A stretch of DNA of 32,665 bases from Spartobacteria bacterium. Its GTDB lineage: Bacteria; Verrucomicrobiota; Verrucomicrobiia; Chthoniobacterales; UBA10450. Shown one piece after another: positions 24,520 through 32,612 of the stretch. How positions within the stretch are numbered: the stretch's first letter is position 1; the number at the start of each line of letters is the position of its first letter. Below the pieces are notes generated by a model that ran no database searches, was not told where the DNA came from, and saw only the letters and a program-made list of their open reading frames with translations. Made by a program: the position numbers and the translations under genes. Location of the stretch: NCBI GenBank assembly GCA_003169695.1, contig PNAS01000039.1, forward strand, positions 1 to 32,665, written 5' to 3'.

Positions 24520-25095
24520 TTATGGATACAGCCACTGCATCTGCCAGAGATCGGCCTCGCGCGTGTAGAGAATGCGCTGATGCCGGCGAAACGGTTTTTC
24601 GGTCCAAAACTCAATCTCTGCTGGCACGACACGGAAGCCCGACCAGAATGCCGGTCGCGGCACTTTGCTAACTCCAAAGCGAAGCGCGATTTTGGCAATT
24701 TCCACCTCCAGTTCAAAATAGTCCCGCATTGGGCGGGACTGTTTTGAAGCCCACGCGCTGATCTGGCTCAAACGTGGACGCGTGGCAAAATAAGTATCGG
24801 CCTCCCCGTCGCTCAGAACTTCGGCGCGGCCACGGATGCGCACTTGTTTGGTGAGCGGCATCCAATAAAAGCAGAGCGCCGCGCGCGAATCGCGCAGCAG
24901 CGCCCGCGCCTTCGGGCTTTCCATGTTCGTGAAAAAAACAAAACCACGCTCGTCCAAACCTTTAAGTAACACCACTCGGGCATCCGGATGGCCATCCGGA
25001 TTCACAGTCGCCACCGTCATGGCCGAGGGTTCTTTCAAGCCGGCATCAACTGCTTCCTGCAGCCAGGTTTGAAACAGCGCGATGGGATCTTTCAT
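24520..25095 (-). CDS. pdxH: Pyridoxamine 5'-phosphate oxidase
   Basis: The 191-residue FMN enzyme oxidises pyridoxamine/pyridoxine 5'-phosphate to pyridoxal 5'-phosphate in the cytosol. Conserved segments are in order: PSAMTVATVNPDGHPDARVV and LLKGLDERGFVFFTN (FMN site) near 23-57, SPKARAL (60-66), SRAALCFYW, KQVRIRGRAE (83-92), and SAWASKQS (113-120). The C-terminal substrate/FMN region is FWSGFRVVPAEIEFW, then RRHQRILYTRE. It is slightly shorter than the E. coli enzyme and ends QWLYP instead of the usual RLAP. ATG 25093-25095 is preferred over a 62-residue longer frame because family members begin just before ALFQTWLQEA. Its product is the cofactor of SufS encoded 4 kb away. Confidence 0.93.
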   Translation of the reverse strand: MKDPIALFQTWLQEAVDAGLKEPSAMTVATVNPDGHPDARVVLLKGLDERGFVFFTNMESPKARALLRDSRAALCFYWMPLTKQVRIRGRAEVLSDGEADTYFATRPRLSQISAWASKQSRPMRDYFELEVEIAKIALRFGVSKVPRPAFWSGFRVVPAEIEFWTEKPFRRHQRILYTREADLWQMQWLYP

Positions 25096-25214
25096 GGTTG
25101 CGTGAGTTTTGTGAGTAACACAAACTAACACCAGCAGCTTAACAAACCGCTGGCCGAGAGCCCGGGCAAGAAGAGAAGCTCGACTTGGAAGCGGCGATTC
25201 GAGACAATTTGTGG

Positions 25215-25601
25215 ATGCTCCAGAATCTCTATTCTCATCTGCTCGGCTTCCACGGTTTGTTCCGCTGGATTGTTCTCGCAACGGCGGTTGCGGCCATTTT
25301 CGTCACGTTCTCCGGTTGGAGCGGGACAAAGCTGCCGAGCACAAATCTTCGACGCTGAAGCGTGATTTTCGTCATTGCGATGGATATCGAACTACTCGTC
25401 GGCCTGCTTCTCTATCTCGGCGCCAGTTCCAGTCTGCGCAGTACGTTCGCCGCCCACAGTGTCCTCATGCTTCTGGCGGTCATTTGAGCGCACGTCGGCG
25501 GAGCTTCCTCGCGCAAAGCCCGCACCGATGTAATGAAATACCGCGGTGCAGCCATTGCCTATACAATCTCGCTACTCTTGATGCTCGCCGGTATTCCGTA
25601 G
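25215..25601 (+). pseudogene. Degraded gene for a small multi-pass membrane protein
   Basis: In one continuous + frame the sequence reads LLGFHGLFRWIVLATAVA, then after a TGA (25356-25358) IFVIAMDIELLVGLLLYLG and AAHSVLMLLAVI. After a second TGA (25485-25487) it reads AHVGGASSRKARTDVMKY and ISLLLMLAGIP, ending at TAG (25599-25601). This order (HxGLRW...V helix, D-x-x-LLxGLLLYF, H-x-x-LMLLA-x-x-AHVG, basic loop, final helix ending GIPW) matches a widespread ~140-residue uncharacterised four-helix membrane protein family as I remember it. Two internal stops in an otherwise intact frame mark it as a pseudogene. It is opposite in strand to its neighbours and converges on the transketolase. Confidence 0.7.
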
Positions 25602-25638
25602 TGACCGCTGCTCGGACTCAGATCGGAGCAGCTGTCAC
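25601..25638. terminator. Long stem-loop at the end of the transketolase gene
   Basis: The 13-base arm 25601-25613 (GTGACCGCTGCTC) pairs with 25626-25638 (GAGCAGCTGTCAC) with one mismatch and a 12-base loop. It sits exactly at the transketolase stop codon and at the end of the facing pseudogene, as expected for a bidirectional terminator or mRNA-stabilising 3' hairpin. No T-run follows on either strand. Confidence 0.5.
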
Positions 25639-28052
25639 TACTTTCGCGCCCCCCGAACATAAGCACGGATTGCTTCGAACTGATGGGCCCCGTCGAGGCC
25701 TGCTTCCTTCATAACCATGGCGCCGGAGCCGCTGCCGAGGAAATGCCCGTGCCGGAACGGATGAAGGGTATGGACGCGACCGTAGTCCGAGCGCACCCAC
25801 CGGATCATGGTCGCCAGGGTGAAGTCGGTGATGCCCATCGCTTCCTGCTGGTGCGCCTCAGGAAAGATCCACTCCCGCTCGGCTTGCGGCAGCAGATCGA
25901 ACAGCTCGGAGGATGTGATCACGTAAACATTAAGATTCAGTGCATCACGCTCGATGAGCGGCAGCGTTTCCATTAGAAAGGCGTTCGTTACGCCCGCGCC
26001 TTGGAGCACGATTGTTCCCTGTGTAAGGCCATGCGCTGTTCGTAGGCGACAAACGCCCTTCGCCGCGGATGCTGCCGAGGGTAAACCCAGTGCGGCGCGA
26101 TCAAGAACGAATTCGGGTGGACGCGTGACGAATGGGGCGATGATTGCCGGTCGTTGCGCGAGAGCGGCCGAAACAAGAAACCAGATTTCCTGCGGGTCCC
26201 ACGGTGTCAGCGTGATCATGGCGCCGAGCGGGAAGTTGTCCTGGAGCAATTGCAACGACTGCGGGTCGGCATGGGTCGGACCGTCTTCGCCGGTTTTCAA
26301 TCCAGCGTGCGCGCACACGAGGAAAAACGGGCGGTAAGCGCCGCCCTCGAGATTCACCCTCGCTTGATTGCCGATCGCGTGCAGCCGCGCGGCGATGTGA
26401 CCGAGCGGTGCGCTGAAGGCGCCGTATGACGAGCCCGCGCCAATGTGGGCGCCAAATGCGCTGATGCCCGACAGCATCGCCATCATCGCGTCTTCGCAAA
26501 TTCCTCCAATGGCGAGTTCTCGCGCCTCGGGATTCGTCCGGCGATTGTAGAAGCCGCCCGGAAATTTTTCGTTCGTCTTATCGATACTTGTCGAGCCGAG
26601 CAGATCGGCGGAAGCAACCACGAAGCCACCATCGGTGGCCACGTTGTAGTAGTTCAACACGCGGCCCAATTGCTCGCGCAGCGTTGTCGTCGTCCGAAGC
26701 TTCAGTGTCAGCTCGGGCGGCGTCGTGCCATTTGCGCCATCGGCGATGACATAGGCAAGGTCGATGAGCGGCCTGTCCTGGCGTGGCTTGCGCTCACGTT
26801 TGTTCAACCGCGTTTGCGCCGCGCGCAGTTGCACACCCAATGCGTCGACGGTTGTCTCCCGCGCTTCGAGCGCCTGGCGCAGGATGCTTAGCGTTTCCCA
26901 ATAGCAGTGCTCGATAATCGTCGCATCCGCCCCGCCATTGCAACGCTGGAGCACGCCATCACAACACGGCAGAGGCACCAGATCTTTTGGCAGGAGCGGC
27001 GCCATGGCCGAAAAAAATCCGCGCGAGCAGAGCTTATGACCGGCGCCGTGCGAAGCGCGACCTTCGATGCCGTATTGCCAGCCTTTGATCGTGCGATAAA
27101 CAATGGCGGTCGGCTGGCCGTTATCGAGTTCGAGCGCGAGGCGTTGCGCCAACGTGATCTGCTGCCAATCGAAACCATCCGGCACAAAGATGACGTTCCA
27201 ATCGTGGAGATACGCCAGCTCAGCCGGTGTCCACTGCACGTAATCGCCCGGCGTTTCCCAATCTCGACAAACCCGATTGGAGTCGATCGAGGCCTGGTTC
27301 CAATCGACATGGAGGACGACGTTGCCGAGAGAAGCCGTGCCGGCTGCCGCCAGCGCCTCCGCCACACGGCCTGGGGTCATCCCGCCTTCGCCTTCTATAA
27401 TATGTACGCGCGGCGCATCCTCGCGGTAAATATCGGCCGCTCCCCAGGCTAGACCGAACGACGCGGGAATGCCCACGCCCGATGCGCCGGTGGAAAGCCG
27501 CACGAACGGCGTTGCCGGGGTGGGATGTCCATCGAGTGCTTTGGCGCGAAACTTTTTGAAGAGCGGCGTGGTCGCAGCGGGATTGCGGCGGAAGCCAAGC
27601 AAATCTTCCAGGCGCAGTTGAAATTTTTCATCCGCCGGTAACAGATCCGGCGTGGCGATGCGCGCCACTTCGTTACGCAATGCCCACATCGCATAAAGTC
27701 CAAGAGCCTTGTGCCCGGCCGCGTATGAAATGATGTCTGCATCCTGCCGGCCGGGATGCGCGAGATCATAATCCATCGCCTCGAAAAGCAGCCGCTGCAC
27801 AAAACGCCCCGAGGAAATTGATCCGCCCGGATGACCCGAGAGAGGCGCGTAGTTATACATCGCCGCGCAGAGCGTGCGGTAAAAGCGGTCAAAGGTTTCG
27901 CAATGATCGAGCGCAGTCTCATTAAGAGGCTCGCCTTCTTCCGCTACGCGATCGGCTGCATTAATATATACGCCCCGCCGCGGGCCGAACGACATCGTGG
28001 TGGCATCGCTGCGACCCGGCGTGATTTGCCTGGAAACGAGAGTTGTTAACAT
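25638..28052 (-). CDS. Transketolase-family enzyme, long form
   Basis: The 804-residue thiamine-diphosphate enzyme shows transketolase landmarks. These include SGHPGGS at 72-78, AAGHKALGLYA around 112-121 and the ThDP/metal motif GEGGMTPGRVAEAL (221-234) completed by VDWN at 249-252. The pyrimidine-domain glutamate lies in GICEDAMMAMLSG, and GEDGPTHADP is near 590. It is about 140 residues longer than classical transketolases, with a distinctive N-terminal ~45 residues and an insert before the pyrimidine domain. GEGG instead of GDG is unusual. It is probably a transketolase of the non-oxidative pentose phosphate or Calvin-like pathways, but substrate identity is unproven. ATG 28050-28052 overlaps the end of the aminotransferase-like relic by seven bases. 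Confidence 0.85.
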   Translation of the reverse strand: MLTTLVSRQITPGRSDATTMSFGPRRGVYINAADRVAEEGEPLNETALDHCETFDRFYRTLCAAMYNYAPLSGHPGGSISSGRFVQRLLFEAMDYDLAHPGRQDADIISYAAGHKALGLYAMWALRNEVARIATPDLLPADEKFQLRLEDLLGFRRNPAATTPLFKKFRAKALDGHPTPATPFVRLSTGASGVGIPASFGLAWGAADIYREDAPRVHIIEGEGGMTPGRVAEALAAAGTASLGNVVLHVDWNQASIDSNRVCRDWETPGDYVQWTPAELAYLHDWNVIFVPDGFDWQQITLAQRLALELDNGQPTAIVYRTIKGWQYGIEGRASHGAGHKLCSRGFFSAMAPLLPKDLVPLPCCDGVLQRCNGGADATIIEHCYWETLSILRQALEARETTVDALGVQLRAAQTRLNKRERKPRQDRPLIDLAYVIADGANGTTPPELTLKLRTTTTLREQLGRVLNYYNVATDGGFVVASADLLGSTSIDKTNEKFPGGFYNRRTNPEARELAIGGICEDAMMAMLSGISAFGAHIGAGSSYGAFSAPLGHIAARLHAIGNQARVNLEGGAYRPFFLVCAHAGLKTGEDGPTHADPQSLQLLQDNFPLGAMITLTPWDPQEIWFLVSAALAQRPAIIAPFVTRPPEFVLDRAALGLPSAASAAKGVCRLRTAHGLTQGTIVLQGAGVTNAFLMETLPLIERDALNLNVYVITSSELFDLLPQAEREWIFPEAHQQEAMGITDFTLATMIRWVRSDYGRVHTLHPFRHGHFLGSGSGAMVMKEAGLDGAHQFEAIRAYVRGARK

Positions 28053-28393
28053 AGGTGTTTGCCTTCCTGAATGAACTGCTGAAATCCACGAACGTCGGCG
28101 GCTGCCGCGCGAATACGCTCGAGACCGATCTTCAATTCCTCGAGCCCAGTCGCGATCGAAAGCCGGAGATAATGCAGCCCTTCAGCGCCAATGCTTCCGA
28201 ACGAACGGCGGTCCATCGTCGCGACCTGGTAGCGCCAAAGCAGGAACATCTGCACGAGCGTCGATGGACTGCTGCGGTCGCGATCGGCCGTCGCCATTTT
28301 CTGGTGCGCCTCGATCGCGCCGAATGATGCCGCATCAACGCCTTCGCCGGGCAGCCACGCAATTCGATCTTTCGCCATAAACTCGATGATCAC
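28046..28393 (-). pseudogene. C-terminal relic of a class I/II aminotransferase
   Basis: The 115-codon frame opens with GTG 28391-28393. Its C-terminal half reads YQVATMDRRSFGSIGAEGLHYLRLSIATGLEELKIGLERI, split here by eye into the usual 'VAT...FG', 'GEG..LRLS.AT' and 'LEEL..GLERI' elements of PLP-dependent aminotransferases. The N-terminal ~50 residues (IAWLPGEGVDAASFGAIEAH, SSPSTLVQMFLL) are less typical. The PLP lysine and the whole large domain are missing, so it cannot be an active enzyme. An in-frame TAG lies ~13 codons upstream of the GTG. It overlaps the transketolase start, suggesting that an ancestral aminotransferase-transketolase operon was cut by a deletion. It could also be an expressed short protein. 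Confidence 0.55.
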
Positions 28394-28562
28394 GAGTACG
28401 GTTTCCGGCGAAAGGGGGCCACACGGCTATTGTCAAAAGCGAGGCATTTCTTGCGCTGGACAATCAGCGGGATTTTGGAGCGACGCGAAAACCAGCGAAA
28501 AAGGTCGTGCGACGTCGCGATTAGCAGCCGCCGCGAGTTACACGAAATTTATCTGAGGAAAG

Positions 28563-29039
28563 CTATGGATTGGAAAGACCCGTTTCAGTCGAAACTGTCG
28601 CCTCGCCTGGAGTCTGCGCCAAAGCCTGCTCAACAGCACGCCAGGCGAGCATGGCGCATTTGACGCGCTGCGGAAATTTTCGCACGCCTTGGAACAGCCG
28701 AAGATCGCCCAGTTGTTTCGATTGCTCCGTTCCTTCGCCCGTCACCAGGCCTTGAAATGCGCGGAGTATTTCCGTCGCTTCTCTGCGACTTTTACCTTTC
28801 AACTTCGTCGTCATCATCGACGCCGACGCCCGACTGATGGCACAGCCATGTCCGCTGAACTTTATGTCCTGTAATGTGTCATTGGTCCCGAACTGCACGC
28901 CGAGGTGAATTTCGTCGCCGCACGCCGGATTATCGCCGTGCACGAGCACATCGGTCTTGGCCAGTTCTCCGAAGTTTCGCGGACGCCGCGAATGATCGAG
29001 AATGACTTCCTGATAAAGCTCTTCGAGTTCCAGGCTCAT
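28563..29039 (-). CDS. sufU: Iron-sulfur cluster assembly protein SufU/IscU-type
   Basis: The 158-residue cytosolic scaffold or sulfur-acceptor protein has the conserved residues C40 and D42 (NPACGDE), C66 (GHGCAIS) and C128 (RVKCAML), the zinc/cluster ligands of SufU. The SufU-type insertion between the second and third cysteines (about 95-120) is present, which separates it from short IscU. In Bacillus, SufU takes persulfide sulfur from SufS. ATG 29037-29039 overlaps the sufS stop by four bases (ATGA), so the two are translationally coupled. A longer upstream frame is rejected because the family starts at SLELEELYQEVILDH. sufBCD are not in the window. Confidence 0.93.
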   Translation of the reverse strand: MSLELEELYQEVILDHSRRPRNFGELAKTDVLVHGDNPACGDEIHLGVQFGTNDTLQDIKFSGHGCAISRASASMMTTKLKGKSRREATEILRAFQGLVTGEGTEQSKQLGDLRLFQGVRKFPQRVKCAMLAWRAVEQALAQTPGEATVSTETGLSNP

Positions 29040-30274
29040 GTGAAAAAGCGCGCGGCGGTGCGGAGGATGTCGACCATGCGATCGATTTCTCCGGTTGTGT
29101 TGTAAAAATAAAAGCTCGCGCGCGTTGTTCCGGGCAGACCGAAGCGTCGCATCAACGGCTGGTTGCAATGATGTCCGCCACGCATCGCCAGGCCGTGCTG
29201 ATCCGCGAACGTTGTCAGATCGTGCGGGTGCGCCGCGTCCATCACGAAACCAACAATCGCGCCGCGCTCGCCGGATGGTCCGAGCAACCGCATGCCGGGC
29301 AACGCAGCGAGACGTTCCATCGCATAGGCAGTAAGGTGCGCATCATGCTCGAAAATGGCCGGCCGTCCGATTTGCTCGATGTAATCAATGGCGGCCGCGA
29401 GTCCGATGGCGTCGCCAATATTCGGCGTGCCGGCTTCAAATCGGTGCGGAGGTTTCTTGAAGGCGCTTTTTTCCAGAGTAACGCTGACGATCATCTCCCC
29501 GCCTCCGTGCCATGGTGGCATCGAATCGAGGATTTCGGCACGCCCGTAGAGCGCACCGATGCCAGTGGGTCCACACATTTTGTGTCCGGAGAAGGCCAGA
29601 AAATCGCAACCCAATTCCTGAACGTTGACCGGCAGATGTCCGGCACTTTGCGCTGCGTCCACTAACGTTGTCGCACCGACCGCGCGGGCTCTCCGACAAA
29701 GATCGGCGACGGGATTGATCGTTCCGAGAGAGTTTGAAACGTGCGTGAACGCAAACAATTTCACTTCGCTCGTCAGCAATGAATCCAGTTGACTGTGAGC
29801 GAGCGCGCCATCTTCGTTCACTGGCAAGAAACGCAAGCGCGCGCCGGTGCGAGCCGCCAGCAACTGCCACGGCACCAGGTTGCTGTGATGTTCCATCTCG
29901 GTGAGCAGGATCACGTCGCTGGCCTGGACAAATTTTCCGCCCCAGGCGTGCGCAACCAGATTGATGCTTTCAGTGGTGCCGCGGGTAAAGATGATCTCTT
30001 CCGCGCTCCCCGCACCAAGATAGTCCGCGACGCGCCGGCGCGCCTTCTCGTAAGCCTCGGTCGCGCGTGAGCTCAGCTCGTGCAGACCACGATGCGCATT
30101 GGCGTTGTCATTTTCGTAATAATGCCGCAGCGCATCGAGCACGACGCGTGGCTTCTGCGATGTCGCCGCGTTGTCAAAATAGATCAGAGGAGAGCCATGC
30201 ACCTGCTGTTGCAGAATCGGAAAATCCTCACGGATACGATTCCAATCTGCTCTTTCTCCCGCAATTTGGTGCAC
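29036..30274 (-). CDS. sufS: Cysteine desulfurase SufS
   Basis: The 412-residue PLP enzyme removes sulfur from cysteine for iron-sulfur cluster assembly. Landmarks are YFDNAATSQKP (32-42), HRGLHELSSRAT (61-72), TRGTTESINLVA (97-108), EMEHHSNLVPW (126-136) and the PLP-lysine motif SGHKMCGPTGIG with K232. The persulfide cysteine C370 is in RGGHHCNQPLM, in the short loop typical of group II (SufS) desulfurases. The start is GTG 30272-30274, supported by a strong GGGAGG ribosome-binding site. It is coupled to sufU, and the PLP-producing pdxH lies in the same gene series. Confidence 0.95.
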   Translation of the reverse strand: MHQIAGERADWNRIREDFPILQQQVHGSPLIYFDNAATSQKPRVVLDALRHYYENDNANAHRGLHELSSRATEAYEKARRRVADYLGAGSAEEIIFTRGTTESINLVAHAWGGKFVQASDVILLTEMEHHSNLVPWQLLAARTGARLRFLPVNEDGALAHSQLDSLLTSEVKLFAFTHVSNSLGTINPVADLCRRARAVGATTLVDAAQSAGHLPVNVQELGCDFLAFSGHKMCGPTGIGALYGRAEILDSMPPWHGGGEMIVSVTLEKSAFKKPPHRFEAGTPNIGDAIGLAAAIDYIEQIGRPAIFEHDAHLTAYAMERLAALPGMRLLGPSGERGAIVGFVMDAAHPHDLTTFADQHGLAMRGGHHCNQPLMRRFGLPGTTRASFYFYNTTGEIDRMVDILRTAARFFT

Positions 30275-30501
30275 GCTTTAACCTCCCTCACGGCCCGCTC
30301 TTCGCTACTCTATTTAAAGAGCTGTCTTTTCCTTCTCCCCTGATTGAAACAAAATTGAGGGTTTCCAGTCGCCGTCGAGCAGCGGAAGGAAGCAAGTCCG
30401 GCACAGAATCGCGGCTTGGCTCAGCCACCGATTGCCGGGCTGCTGATCAGATTTCTTTTGGCAGTTCAAAACGCACGGGAAAGCTTTGCCCTGCGAGGTA
30501 A

Positions 30502-30527
30502 AGGCCGAGACCGCCGACGGTCGGCCT
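30502..30527 (-). terminator. Putative intrinsic terminator of the decarboxylase gene
   Basis: AGGCCGA (30502-30508) and TCGGCCT (30521-30527) form a seven-base stem, extendable by CCG/CGG after a two-base bulge. On the minus strand it begins two bases after the decarboxylase stop codon and is followed by TTTACC. The T-run is short, so efficiency is uncertain. Confidence 0.5.
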
Positions 30528-30529
30528 CG

Positions 30530-32176
30530 TTATCTGTGAGCGTTCTTGCCCCCGCGCCTTTTCCTGACTTCACGGGCAATTGTCGCGAGCTGCCGGCTCA
30601 CATCTCCGCGCGGGAGCTTAATTTCGATGACCTGAACGGTGTCAGAGTTGTGGGCGCGGCGGAGAGCTGCATCTAGCTCGCCCTTGGTGGAGACTGTGAT
30701 AGCCTCGCCGCCGCCGACGAGCTCGCAGATTTTGTGATAGTTCCACTGCGTGATCACGTTGAAGGAGCCGTCGCAGATCTGCCGCATCGTGCCGTAGCCG
30801 TCGTTGTTCAGAACGAGAACGATTGGATTCAGGCCAAGGCGGACCGCGGTGGAGATTTCGACGCCGGTCATTTGAAATGCGCCATCGCCGACGAGCACAT
30901 ATGGCCGGAGGTCGGGCCGCCCGGTAGCAATGCCAATGCTCGCAGGAACTGCGAAGCCCATCGACATATAATAGGCGGGGGCAATGAATTCTGCCTGCTT
31001 CGCGCTGCGAATTCCCACCGCGCCGAAGACCGCATCGCCAATGTCAGCCACCACGCAGCAATGCTCGTCGAGGTGTAACGAAAGAATCCGAAAAACATCC
31101 ACCATTGTCAGTGCGTGAGCACGCTCCGCTTTGCCCAAAGGTTCGGGAACGGCGTGAAGATTTGGATGTTTGAATTCTTTCGGAAGAATCTTCGCCTTCG
31201 CGAGTGACTCGAGAAAATCACGGAACTCGATCGACTCATAACGATGATACTGCACGTTGACGCGCTCGGTCGTAGCCAGAACGGTCCGCTTCCGGTCGAG
31301 CTTCGCGGTGTAGAAACCCATGCTCATGTCGGTGATAAATGTGCCGAGCATCAGGACCAGATCGGCCGACTCGACGTACTTGCGCACGTGTTCGTCGCTG
31401 CTCATCGCGCCCCCGTATACGCCGAGGTAAAGCCGATGATTTTCCGGAATAGTGCTTTTGCTTAACAAGTCGGCCGCGATCGGAATGTTCATTCGCTCGG
31501 CCATGCGGAGGACGAGCGGGGCGAAGCGATATCGCGCCAGCTCGACGCCCGCGAGAATGACCGGTTTTTTCGCGGAACGGATGAGCGAGAGCGTTTCACC
31601 GAGCGCGGCCTTGAGCGTGTGCGGATCGGACTCTTCAGGAAGCGTCGGAGCGATCGCGCCCGTGGGAATTTCGCGATCCACCATGTCGTGCGGCACTTCT
31701 ATGTAAACGGGTCGCTTGTGCCGCAGGCAGGCCTCGACACAGCGGACGATTTCAGACGCAGCGCGTTGTTCATCGAGCAGCACCGTGCTGGCGAGGGTCA
31801 CTTCATCGTAGACCCGACGTTGCGTCTCGAACGTTTTCACTTTGTGATGAAGAAGCGGATCCTTTTCCCGGTCCTTTCGCCCCGGCGCTCCGCTCACGAC
31901 AACAACCGGCGATTTCTCCGCGTACGCGCCGGCGATTGCGTTGAGAACATTGAGCCCGCCTACGCAATAAGTGACACACACCAGTCCGATGCCGTTGACG
32001 CGCGAGTAGGCATCGGCGGCGAATCCCGCGCTCGGTTCGTGCGTCATCGTGACGCTTTGGATTTTCGATTTTTCGAGCCAGACGAAGGTAGGGAGAGCGA
32101 AATCGCCCGGAACGCCGAAGCTGTGGCGGACTCCGCGACGGTAAAGGTATTCGAAGAGGAACTGCCCTAATGGCAT
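30530..32176 (-). CDS. Thiamine-diphosphate-dependent 2-oxoacid decarboxylase family protein
   Basis: The 548-residue protein has the pyruvate/indolepyruvate decarboxylase layout. The N-terminal PYR domain has E47 in THEPSAGFAADAYSR and the HH pair H110-H111. A central domain lies around 185-340. The C-terminal PP domain has the ThDP motif GDGAFQMTGVEIS (430-442) to LNNDGYG (456-462). These features support decarboxylation of a 2-oxo acid to an aldehyde. The residue after GYG-T is methionine, whereas classical decarboxylases have a catalytic glutamate close to this point. The substrate is unknown. ATG 32174-32176 is preferred because the 76 residues upstream of it in frame are low in domain-like character and run into the repeated AraC sequence. 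A terminator hairpin follows the gene. Confidence 0.87.
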   Translation of the reverse strand: MPLGQFLFEYLYRRGVRHSFGVPGDFALPTFVWLEKSKIQSVTMTHEPSAGFAADAYSRVNGIGLVCVTYCVGGLNVLNAIAGAYAEKSPVVVVSGAPGRKDREKDPLLHHKVKTFETQRRVYDEVTLASTVLLDEQRAASEIVRCVEACLRHKRPVYIEVPHDMVDREIPTGAIAPTLPEESDPHTLKAALGETLSLIRSAKKPVILAGVELARYRFAPLVLRMAERMNIPIAADLLSKSTIPENHRLYLGVYGGAMSSDEHVRKYVESADLVLMLGTFITDMSMGFYTAKLDRKRTVLATTERVNVQYHRYESIEFRDFLESLAKAKILPKEFKHPNLHAVPEPLGKAERAHALTMVDVFRILSLHLDEHCCVVADIGDAVFGAVGIRSAKQAEFIAPAYYMSMGFAVPASIGIATGRPDLRPYVLVGDGAFQMTGVEISTAVRLGLNPIVLVLNNDGYGTMRQICDGSFNVITQWNYHKICELVGGGEAITVSTKGELDAALRRAHNSDTVQVIEIKLPRGDVSRQLATIAREVRKRRGGKNAHR

Positions 32177-32339
32177 GCTTGGCGGAAAGGCGTCGCAAAG
32201 TACGTTCGTGCGCTGCACCTGGCGTTGGCTGCGAATGTAAGAAGCCGGTGCCGTGCGCGACGCTCGGTTAGTGTAGTGCGCTCTTACGTTCTTCGTGTAT
32301 TGCTTGGCCCCGATACTTTGTTCACCTCCAGAACTCCTC

Positions 32340-32612
32340 TTACGCAACATCGAGCAAAAGAACATGCGCCTTTTCGATGCGTTGGCGGGCGACGTAATCG
32401 ACAAAGTTTACCCCCGTCACTTGTTTGAACTTTTCGCTCAAGTGATTGGCGCTGATGTTCACGAACTTCGCGACTTTCGTTAGGCCAAGCTTTTCGTCCG
32501 AATGCTCCTGGATAAACTTCCGCGCTTTCCAGATTTCCACGGGCTCAGCGCGCTCTCCGTTTTGGAGACTTGGCTGCCTTATCTGCTCTGCCAGCGATGG
32601 ATATTTCCTCAC
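32340..32612 (-). pseudogene. Truncated second copy of the AraC-type gene
   Basis: The first 86 or so residues are identical to the protein at 23981-24382, then the frame reads LLLDVA and stops (TAA, 32340-32342) after 90 codons. The first helix-turn-helix is kept; the second and the C-terminal GKSPTQYR signature are missing. Beside the break, copy A reads CTCGAGGTTGATCTTCGCG and copy B CTCGATGTTGCG, consistent with a small deletion that shifts the frame into the stop, after which homology is lost. It lies upstream of and co-directional with the decarboxylase, whose frame starts 164 bases further on. A two-helix remnant might still fold, but regulation is doubtful. Confidence 0.75.

Noticed and set aside
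25215..25601. Possible recoding of TGA (selenocysteine or tryptophan) in the membrane-protein frame.
   Set aside because: TGA serves as a normal stop for other genes here (for example the CNB gene ending at 8648 and the Usp gene ending at 9643), and no selenocysteine-type hairpin was recognised. Pseudogene decay is simpler.
28394..28552. Upstream minus-strand frame ending in LAFDNSRVAP that could be joined to the aminotransferase relic by a one-base shift in a C-run.
   Set aside because: The segment shows no aminotransferase motifs; the join is not supported by recognisable homology.
28430..28663. Plus-strand 77-codon frame over the sufU 3' end.
   Set aside because: It overlaps a conserved gene antisense and has no domain or ribosome-binding support.
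32177..32404. N-terminal extension of 76 residues on the decarboxylase.
   Set aside because: It runs through the truncated AraC repeat in another frame. The family fold begins at PLGQFLFEYLYRRGV, so ATG 32174-32176 is preferred.
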